Part shown: positions 47,301-58,900 of the stretch, piece after piece | Layout of the letters: each line of letters starts with the position of its first letter | Numbering within the stretch: the stretch's first letter is position 1 | Assembly (NCBI GenBank): GCA_029851415.1 | Contig: CM056743.1 | Coordinates: 29,462,405 to 29,526,404 of the forward strand | Direction of reading: 5' to 3' | From: Eretmocerus hayati | Lineage: Eukaryota > Arthropoda > Insecta > Hymenoptera > Aphelinidae | DNA: 64,000 nt | Notes under the pieces: model-generated | The model's database searches: none | Told to the model about the DNA's origin: nothing | The model's input: only the letters and a program-made list of their open reading frames with translations | Position numbers and translations under genes: made by a program

Positions 47301-50300
47301 TTTCTTAATCGATTCGTCTATCGTAGAGTGTGTTCGAACATATCCCAAGGAAAATGTAAGAAAGTCTAAAGTTGGAGAATCATCTTAATGTGCTCCAATT
47401 TTCAATTAAGTCCTAAACAGCACGCGCAAGTACTTCGAATCAAGCTCACATTCCGGACATACAATCAACGAATCAAGAAAACTAAGCCTCCTTCGCCACT
47501 CACAAGGGGAGACCACGGGGTCCGGGTCGCAAATCATTCCAAAATTTTTTTACAGTTTGGTACTACCTAGAATATGAAGAATATAGAGTAACTCCGTAAA
47601 ATGGGCCTCCTGTCCAGAGCTACAAGCAAAAACGTTTGCATCACCAGTATATCAATATATATCACTTTTTAACATGGGCCTATATGGGCAATGTTAATCT
47701 CGGTGGCTGGATCTTTGGACAGGAGACCCATTTGACGGAATTATTCTGGATTCTCTATTTTTCCGATAGTACAAAACTGTGAAAAAATCTTGGGGGTGAT
47801 TGTTGACTCGGACCCCGTGGTCCCCTCTTGTCAGTGTCAGAGAAACAATCAAGAAAAGAACGAAACTGGTGTTGAAAAATACCCTGAAAACAAAACAAAT
47901 ATTCATTTAGTATAGATTTTGATCACAATTTATACCTAGTGTCCATAATACGCTCCTCCTCGCGCTCCATAGCTTTTAGGTGTTTGAGTTGCTCATTGCA
48001 CTCAATGAGCTGTCTGCGCGCCTCCTCACGCTTTTTCTCCTCGTACTTGAGCTTCTCGAGTTGAGCTTCTTGCTGTGCAATACTGTTAAGGTACGACAGC
48101 CTCGCCTCTTCGCGTTTCTTCTCAAATTCAAGCTGCCGGTCAAGCTCGTTAGCAATAATTTGCTCTTTGAGCTCGCGAGCGAATTTTTGAGTATTCTCGG
48201 ATCTCTCACGCTGACGTTTTTCTTCCTCGTGCAAGGCCTGTACTCGCTGAGCCTCCATAATTTCATTGGCCCTCAGCTCTTCGGCTTCGTGCTCCCTTTC
48301 TAGTAGACGTTTCTCTGCCAGCTGATGTTTTAAATTCATGAAAATACATTAATTATCTTTGATTATCAAACTTATATATCAATTTTACTTTTCAATTTTT
48401 GGCGAGTAGAGTTACATCGTTATGGTTGATGAAAATTATCATGAAAATTTTTTCTATAGTTTTTAACCTTTGTTATTGCTTGAGGTGAAGTACTACCAAG
48501 CATTTATCAGTTCAGTGTTTGATCATAAAATTTAGTATGCCAGTCAGAGCACGAGTAAAAAGACTCTTTTAATTTGTTTAATTCATCAAACTATGAACGA
48601 CAACGATAAATTCAGAATTATTGCACCAAAAACATGCTGTCGTAGAAGGAATTATTCATGGATCATTATTCGCTCATCCACGTCATCAGAGTGAAGTTGG
48701 ATATTTGTGGCATCAGTTCTGTGGCGGTCAGACTGAAGGGCGTGAGTTCAAATTTGATTAAATTTGAGTTAAAAGGCATATACGGTGTTCTACTCAACCT
48801 TTTCTCTCACTTCAAACACTTTCCGGACGCAAATATCGTATTTCTCGCGAGAAAACTGAATTCGTAAAAAGGCGTAAGTTCACTCAGTAGACCTTGGAAT
48901 TCATTGGTCAGGAAGGAGGGCGTGAGTCCACAGTTCAGGTTAGAAATCAAGATTACAAATAAAAGAAAATATTCATTCACCACAACATTCAACGATGAAA
49001 TTAAAACTATATTAATACACTAGGGGGGGCAAGCCCCCCTGCTCGCTCCGCTCGCCAACCCCCACAACCCCTATAACCCGTACTCTTATACTTAGAGACT
49101 AAAACAATATGTCCTAGATCCGTTCCGTTACATGCAAAATTTAATGCATAGACACACGCTCAACTGCAAATCTATGTACTTTCTGAAATTAGGAACAATG
49201 GGAGAGAGAAGAATTGTATGTCCATTTGGTTGTCTTACATACGGTGTATAAATCATCCCACCTAAAATTTTTGCTTAATTTCCAAAAGAAATAATTCAAA
49301 ATGATCAATTTTTATTAACTTCAATTCTCTCCACGCCACGCTCGACCTTTTACCCCATCCTACCAATTTGTCTCATTGCTACTATTCAACAACAACGAAA
49401 AATCAATATATTGATTTTCTACAAATGCAATTCTAAATCTAACCTGAACTAAGTATTTGTCACTGTTTTTCTGCTTGTTTGTTTTGAATGGTACATTTTT
49501 GTATAAAATTTAGATTTTTATATCCGAATTTTTTGGCAATTTTGATAATCGTCAAATATTGACATAAATCAGAAAAATTATCATTGTTATTGTGAGTATA
49601 CATTTTCATCCAAATATATAAAATAATCAATATAAGATTATATCAAGTATACTACAATATTGAATATGTAATATGAAATTTCCAGGATGGAAATTTTTTA
49701 AAAGTCATATAGTTCAGTTACCGCAACTCACCATCTACACGAAACTTTGTTGGATTGAAGAAATTCATGAGAAATTTTGATTGACTAACATAATTGCATA
49801 AGCTAGGAGATGAATTCATAATTGAGGTTAGTCGTTCCTATACTTTTGCCATTGTTCTTTACAATAATATCCTTAATATTTTTTATTGATAATGCATTAA
49901 CATCATATCTCACATGTAAATTCATAATCGTGATAAATATCTTAAAATTATCTCTCTTACACAGTAACAGTCTAACCGGATAGTACTTTGGATACTTTGG
50001 ATTGTATTTGAAGCAAATATTCTACAGCTCATACAAGCAAATACGTGACTTTTCTTCTACAAGGTATGATTTATATCTAAAATTTTAGCCAAAACAATAT
50101 GCCGTGAGTCATCTTTGCTCCTTAGTCTTAAATGATTTCAATAGTTATATCATATAAAATTATCATTTCAAATTTCAATACTTCCGTTATATTTTCAAAC
50201 ATTACACGAATTTTTTCCTATAACTATTTATTAATTATACACATCTTGTGACATCACTGACTATTTTCTAGCACGCTTTGCATGACTTATGTTGCATTTT

Positions 50301-53300
50301 ATAAGAACTGATTCTATTTCCATAGATAAGATCCTTTGAAACTGTCCTGATTATATGAGATTAGAGCAAAGCGATTTAAAAGCAAGATTTTATCAGAGAA
50401 ATTTGAATCTTAGAATTCTCTTGAAATACTTTATAAATCTTCACAAATCTACAAAAATGATATTCTTTGCTCTTGTATTGAAGTCATGTAGGTCACGATT
50501 GGATTCTCGTCAAATGTGTGTTTTCTAAATAGAATTCATTCAATCCGTACGGAAATAGACATATTCAAATCGGACATGTATAAATTCGAAAATTTCCAAA
50601 CAGAAATCGTTACTTTTTTCTAAATATCGTCCGACACAGCCTTTCTAAAATTTTAAATGATTATATTCCTGATTTTTGCTCGCAACGACGAAATATCACG
50701 ATTTTTAAGAAGATTCTTTGAAATCCTTTCTCACACATTATGCGAGTTACATTGGCTACTTTTGAAAGCTCTGTGATGTGTGCTCTCCCTCAACCATGAT
50801 TAAATCGAGTCCTTGATGTTGTCGAGTGCAAAGTAGGTATATTTTGCAATTACATGGCCTCGGGATTGTACTTCAAAGGATCGAAAGGCCAAAAATGATG
50901 GTTTAATGAAGTTTCTACTACTTTTTTTCGCTTTAGACGGTCGACACATATCCACCGTTCACATAAAATTAATGTTGTATGTATACAATGCCCTAGACGT
51001 TCATACAGGATTCGAGATACACTCTCACTCGACCAATAGAAATTCAAAAAATTCAACTCAACCAATGCTTGATGCGAATTCATTCACCGATGAATTATTG
51101 ATGAATTATTGAACATTGATGAATATTGTTAATTGTTTATTATTTTTATCATTTATCTGTATTTAACAGTAATCAATTCAATTTAAATTCTAGAAAAGAT
51201 GAATTTCTAATCCGTTTTGATGCGTTTTGAAAGGGAGGGGGCAGCATCATTTGAAAGGGAAAAAGATTTTTGCAAAAAGATCCACGTCTGTCCCAAGCTT
51301 CAAATTTCCAAGGTTTATTCCATATAATCAACCAAGGCAAGGTGCGCCCAAACCCCAGGATATTCAGTCTTCCTCATTCTCTTATTATAGTCCAAACTCA
51401 AGGAACTGGGTAAATCCTTTTGTCTTATCCTTATTCCGTATCAATTAAATGTATCAAGGACTTAGCAGAGGGAATTCACGGGACCGAGCATAATACCGGA
51501 CTTGGCGCGCCGTATCCTTATGAAAATCAGACCACATACATCAGTCATGTGCAATTTGCACACTCTTACGTTATCCATGTTATGCATAATTCAAATCATA
51601 TGACGAATACATGAAGAGTGTGACAGCTCACCTACTTATACGATTGCTTTTACCGAATGTATAAATCCATGACCGTATAATTAAAACATCCTCGTGGCCA
51701 AAGGCTCGGTGATGAACATCTGTTGGTATCGACGCGAGCTCGTCGTGATATATGGTCTAAGATATGTTGCTTAAGTAAACCGATTGTTTGACACTGACAT
51801 CTATCAGGCAGGTATTGATAGGACTTTGGGTACTTGGACAATATATGCTCAGCTTCTCGAGTTTGCTCTTACATTTTTGAAACTTGCTGATGCATAATTT
51901 GTAAATTTCCCTTATGTCAGTATCTTGAAATAGTATTTTTCGATAAGAGGGTGGTAAGTTTTGTTTTGCTTTGAGAGTGATTGTTTTCGGCCCGAGCCTT
52001 GGCGAGGGTCGAAATTATCACGAGTATTGACTCCATAGTACATCATCGTCAATACATGGAAGATTGGGAATTACAACATATTTTGTATCGAACGAATAAC
52101 GATAATGTGAATTGAACTTAACTCTTATAATGCACCTTTTCCGAAAAGAAACATTGTCGTATCACAAATATTCGTGGGTGCAATTTTTACATCAAAAACT
52201 TTACCTCTAACATTGATATTCACTATAACTATTAAAATACCTATACGATACAAACCGAGTAAAAGCTCGAGAAGAAATTTGTTGCTTGATATAATGTGAC
52301 TGAGCTTGCTTGGTTTTCCAGAAAAGCTTGTCAGTCTTACTAACTCGACGAGTTAGTGAAAAATTCCATTTCGGTACGACCCTTGTTTGATTTTGCTAAA
52401 TCCTACAGAGCTAGATCCGAGACGATCGAGTGTTATCGCGGGATTTGGCGAATATTCAATCTCGTCGTTGCAAAGTTCAGCTCATATCTGAGTCTGTTTG
52501 TTTTCAACCTTTCGTTTGATGAACCTAGGATCTCGGAGATTTCTATTCACTTAGTCGATTCGCATTGGATTTTACAATACTTATTCATATACGAACTGCC
52601 GATTTGTTTTTGTATATAAACACTAAAAACTCATTGTCTCACATCCTGCCTCAAGCTTTGGATGTAAAAATACCCTCCCAACATCCAAGAGATGGGAAAT
52701 TTCAACACGAGCGCTTTGCTCACAGCTCACTGCGCATACCCACGGCTCACGTGCGCGATGCGCTACTCATCGGATTTTAGCCTGCGAGAGATATGGATTT
52801 CCCTTGTTACCGGATGGATCAAATACAGAACTTGACTTTATAACCTATAGGTGGATGACGATCTTCCGGGAAATCCATGTCACTCGCAGGTTAAAATCCG
52901 ATGAGCAGTGCATCGCGCACGTGAGCCGTGAGCAGTGCGTACGCTTCATTAGTGGACACCCCCTAGGGCGATATGAACCTCTGGCGCTTTTCTATTGCAA
53001 TGCTGTGCATCAGCTTCTAATCATTATTTTTCTTCGATTTCTTTGAACACAAGTGTCTTCTTTAGAAATCATGAGTTCTGTCAATTTCTTGCTACCTATA
53101 AGATCTTCAGAATTTATATCAAGCATTATAGACTATGTTTAAGGCGATGCGGTCACCGTGCACGCTCATTTTTGAATCGATTATCGAAATCTTTTCCAAT
53201 TTGGGCTGAACGAAGAGTTATCCAGGCCAAGTTACATGATTAGAAAGCCTGAATAGCTCGCAGTTTAGCCCGAATTTGAAAAGATTGGAATTTCTGTGAA

Positions 53301-55941
53301 CAAAAATGTGCCAATTTGTAGGTTAGTAAGTACACGCGACCAAATTATTCTCTTTCATTACCGATTAGTCTTGCGATTAATGAAAAATGACGAGTTTCAC
53401 CACAATTCAGATCATAATACGTAATGGACAACTGGTCTCAAACTTCATATGATCAAAATTTTGAGGTACATCTAAATGAAATATAATTTCCGGGTTGCAT
53501 GGCGACCGCATCCCTTAATAGTATTTGTTAAAACAAAGTTAAATATTTTACACCAATATACGGATGAGAAATATCTCATTAAAATATCTTCTCTAGATGA
53601 AGAAAAGTCATGATGCAAGATCTTTCTCCCTCAACCTCGGAAGATGTCCAGATTGAAGTTGATTATTTCCCAATAGTTTTCGAAATTCATTACAAAAACA
53701 TAGTACCATTAATCAAATGTAATTTTTAATTTTATCGAGTGTGCACTCTCCTATTGAGTTCTATGACATAAACCATCTTTATTACTAATTTCGAAATATT
53801 GAGAAAATCTGTTGATGATTGTTGAATTTACACTTCAAGGAACTAATTGATAATGGATAATTACATTGTCCATATCGTTGGCGATGGCAACTGTTTATTC
53901 CGTTGTTTTTCGTACTTTCTTCATGGTAATCAGAATCTATACAATGATCTGCGTCACCGTATAGTGAAATATATTTCTTCGAATTGGTCGGAATACAAGC
54001 CATTCATTCTAGGCAATCACTATTATGAGTCTATATTCAATTCCGCTCAGTACTGCCAATTTATGTCCAGAGATAAAACTTACGGCAGTGAAATTGAAAT
54101 AAGAGCCTTTAGCAAACTGTACAAAACCAACGTTCACGTTCACATGAAAGATACTCGAGACTTAATATCATTCAAGTCTGACGAACGGAATAGCAACCAA
54201 GTGGTTCACGTAACAAAGACCTAACTTGTACAATTTATTGTAATTCGAAATTTCAAAAGTAAGGACAATATATGAAATGAGAATCAAATCAAATAGTGTA
54301 TTTCATATTGTCTATGATGAGAGAGACAACATGCTCCAAAGGTCAGCACTTTAAACACGCGTCATCTATGTTGTGTCTCTCCCACTCTCATTGTAGAGGC
54401 TAGCTGACAACGGGGGGTATACGGGACACGCAGTGTATACTTCTATGTCTATGATGGAAATGATGACAATAGTATTCTGGGTGGATGAGAAAAAAATAGT
54501 GGAGCTCAACGGCAATCGGTGGCCTTCAGTGGCAATCAGCGGAATTCGATGGAATTCGGTGGATTTCGGTGGAGGTCGGTGGATTTCAGTGGAGGTCAGT
54601 GGAAGTAACCAAATTATATGGTAAAAAAAGGGAAATCATTGGTTGGGGGTCGGTGGGGTTCAGTGGCGGTCGGTGGAATTAGGTGGTGGTCGAGGTCAAC
54701 CGGTGGCCGTCGGTGGGAGTCAACGGCAATCAGTGGAGGTCAGTGGATGTCAGTGGAGATAGTGGGGGTGAGTGGGGTTAATTGGAGGTCTGTGGAAGTC
54801 AGTGGAGTTTTATGGAGTTCGGTGGACCTTCTTTCTTACTACTATATAATATAGGGAGAAACAACAAGATTTATCATGTAAGGCGAGTGCATCCATCATG
54901 CCCCCCTCCCCCCATAAGCTGTTTTGCCGAAATAATATTAATAGTTTTGGGCCACTTCAATATTTTTCAACACACTTCATCGCATTACAAAGCTTGTTCC
55001 AAGACCTTCAAAATGAGCTTCGTTCAATTTCGACCAACCAAAGCCGAGCTATCACAATTTTCACGAAAAGTGATATCTTGCGAGTTTGCGGGAGGAGTAC
55101 CCAATATGCCCCCATTAAGCTATTCTTGCAATAACTCAGGCGCACTTCGACATTCTCCAATGCACTCGAGTTCATTCTTGAGCTTCTTTCAAGACCTTCA
55201 AAATGAAGTGAAGTGCGTCTAATTTCGACCAACTGAAGTCGAGCTGCCATAATTTTCCCAAAAAATGATGTAAATCGTCGATATAGTAAATCATTTTCAT
55301 CAGCGTGCAACCAAATTTGGAGCTTTTCGCTAGTCCGAATCACCATTACTGACTCTTTCAGACGTGATAAACACATTCTGAATGGTAAAAAAAGTTGTGC
55401 GCTCCCTTTCGTGATAACCGCAAGGTGGGCATGTTGAGTACACACCAATTTTCGTCTCCATTTTTGCAAATGATATTCAAAGTTAGTAATCCCAAACAAA
55501 GGATTTTGGAGGTCTTAAAAAAAAGAGTCGAATGCGCTCAAGTACGTGAAGATTGGTAGGACCAAAAATTTTTGACACCAGTTTTACTGTGAAGCAATTT
55601 CGTTGACGATTTCTCGAGTGTGCAAGCACAAAAAATGCAAATACTTACTTTATATTCTCTAGGAGACGCAGTAATCACCCGAGGTCAGTCCAAATCATTG
55701 ATTTTCTCATATTTCAACATAACAAACTCAAAACATACTTGAGTGATGCTCAACGAGAGCCCAAGTCTCAGGTCGGCATGCGAAGGCATGTTGGATATAG
55801 TAACTTATCAATCACAATTAATATGAACGAAATCGCTGACGAGAAAATAACAATGATGTGAATTTATTGATTATTCACGAATCTTCACATCATTTATGAT
55901 AAGTTATCCACTTTCATCTGAGGGTTTGTGTGCGCGTGCAA

Positions 55942-55988
<47 letters not shown>

Positions 55989-58900
55989 CGCGCGCGCGTG
56001 TGTGCACATGCGTGTAAATGTGCGACGCTAGCTGGTCTTGGATATCAGCAGGTCGAGGATGATTCCTCTATTTTTGAGGTACCCTCTCATGATCCTACAT
56101 TTCCAGTAATCAGATTTGTCATCACCCGAGCTTTTTGTTTACAGATTTAAAATTTTGATTGGATCATTTATTGTTAGATCTCACAAGGGGAGGACCAGAC
56201 CTTCGGATCACCAATCTTGTCAAAATTTTTTTACAGTTTTGTATAGCTAGAATGTGAAGAATCCACAGTAAGGCAGCGGCTACATGCAGTTATTTTTGGC
56301 GATTCTGAAACAGCGGGACAGCGCCTCTAGCGGCAATTGAGTCGTTTTGCACTATTTTGCCCATGTAATTTGAAGCAAACACCACCGCACCCTCCGATAG
56401 AGGCGCTGTCCCGCTGTCTCAGAATCGCAAAAACGACTGCATGGTAGCCGCACCCTAACTCCGTCAAATGGGTCTCCTGTGCAAAGATACAGCCACAGAG
56501 ATTAACATTGCTGATATAGGCCCATGTTAAAAAGTGATATATATATAGATATACTGGAAACGCTAACGTTTTTGCTTGTAGCTCTGAACAGGAGACCCAT
56601 TTGACGGAGTTACTGTGGATTCTTCATATTCTAGATGGTAGCAAACTGCGAAAAAATTTTGGGGATGATTGGCGACCCAGACCCCGTGGTCTCCCCCTTG
56701 TGAGTCATATCTGATACGGGTTACTTTGTAATTTTACCGATTGCTTTTACTACTTTGTGAAAATTTTTGGGTAAAATAACAATTTGCGATTATTCTCAGT
56801 TGTAACCCAATCTTCGAATAATCAAACTGAATCAACGATCACTTACACTACTCACAAGGAGAGGCCAGGGAGTGCGGGTCACGGATTTGGATGAAACTTT
56901 CAGAATCATCTCCTTTTAGCACCAAAAGATGATACCCAAAGCCGCAGAGTCTAACGCTCAAGCGTTTCCAAGCTACGAGCTATAACCTATGCATTACAGT
57001 ATATCTATATATACCATTTTTCCACATATATAGATATACTGTAATGCATGGGTTGGGGCCTGTAGCTCGGAAACGCTTGAGCGTTAGACTCTGCGGCTTT
57101 GGGTATCATCTTTTGGTGCCAAAAGGAGATGACTCCCAGAGTTTCAGCCAGATCCAGCTCCCGAACCCCTTGGACTCCCGTTGTCAGTAATATACAAAGA
57201 AAGCGAGGTCACAGAGACATTAAAAATTGTATATTTTAACAGTCTACCATTACAGACCCTTTTCCCATTAGAGATCTATAACTTTTCTCTGACTTTTTTC
57301 TGATAAATCTCATTCTAATCGCACGCCAAGTGCAATTATTTTGAGACATCACGATGTAACTGTGCGTTGAGGCTTCAATCCTGCGAAAGTTATTTCTTGA
57401 TGCAATGAAAGAACCCAATCTATTCCTCGGCATGATGGAACATAATCATGGTGATAAAGTCATTGAATAGGTTTTGAAAAATGATTATCCTCAGCTTCAG
57501 GAAGTGGTTTGATGGAATAAACAGAAATGATTCGTGCAAAATCGTGATTTCCAGGTATTGATTGATGTCCCAACAGTTTTGATAATTCTTTCATTCAAAG
57601 ATGGGTGCATCGTGAATATCCTCGAATGATTGAATGTATGAACGCAAATTCAATACCGCGCGTATAAAAGTTACACAGCTCAAGGTGCTCCCAAATATTT
57701 TGTCGTGGTTTACATTTGGAGATTATATCTACTTCTTTAGGCAATCATTGCTAAAGTAACGAATCATCTCAGACAAGTCAATAGCCATCGAACTAGGACT
57801 AATCTTACTTTCTGTGTAGATTGGTACGCACCTGAGCATCGCGTACAGCTCGGCATTTAGTCTCGAGTATGATCTTGTTACATTTCTTGATCTCTTGCTC
57901 CTGCTCTAGCTTTAGCTGACGTGCTCTTTCAAGGAGATGCATGGTGCGCTGCCTAGACTCTTCCTCGATCTCGGTCAATCTGCCTTGCTGCTTATCCCGG
58001 CTGCGACGTAGGTCCATCTTTCTGACTGATTCCTTGCGTGCCATGCTCTCGCTGCAGAATTTATACTCGAAATTTGATTTTGAATTTTGACAATTTTCGA
58101 CTGAAAATTTAACCAAAACCTCGAAAAATCAAGTGAATATATGTTTTTACTACCGTCAACCGGGGTAACTTTGGAACAACCTGTGAAAGAGCGGTTATCA
58201 TGCACAGTTGGCTAGGCAGATGATCCTGAGGCCTTCATACCGGTTCCCTCCACTTGGGACAAGCATAAACAATGTTTTGCACTGGCGCAAGGGCCTCCAA
58301 CAGCTATTTATCCGTTTATAAGCTGACTTCTTCACAAGTGCATTTTCAATAAAACAAACAGTCTCTCGGAAAAAGTGGCGTGGTTCCGAATTTATCAGGC
58401 CGAATCCAAGGTAGCTGAGCTAAATTTCACTTGTCTGTACACATATCTGGACGAATTCACTGTTACATTGAAGTATTTCCACGAAATTTCAATTTTGTAG
58501 AGTAAAAATTCACAAGTACGTATTTTTTCAGAAACTAGGGTAACTTTGGAACACTTGTTCATGTACTCTAAATTTCCTCCCAATTTCTATACATATCATC
58601 AAATCCTACTCACTTGAGTAGCCGTTGATGAGAGCTTCAAAATGAGCCGAAGAACGTCTCATTTCAACCCACGGAAGCCAAGTCATGGGAGTTTTTGCCA
58701 GAAATCGACTGTGAAGGTATTTTCCTCCTCGAGAGTTAGTCGTGGTGCAGACAGTAAGGTATGCTGAAGGTGTCTATGCTCGATTGTAGAAGTTAAATTC
58801 AAGCAAATGGACTCTTACAATAGTTCAATGGAAAGCTAAGACACTGAACTTTTGATTACTGATAGTGATAATCAATTGCGTGACCTATTTCATGAATTAA

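Noticed and set aside
54433..54854. Trp/Ser/Val-rich open frames
   Set aside because: Created by the G-rich minisatellite.
55896..56150. Open frame with a Cys-Val run
   Set aside because: Runs through a TG microsatellite.
57236..57433. Basic open frame near CFAP45 exon 3, considered as a missed exon
   Set aside because: CFAP45 exon phases close without it and it has no family match.
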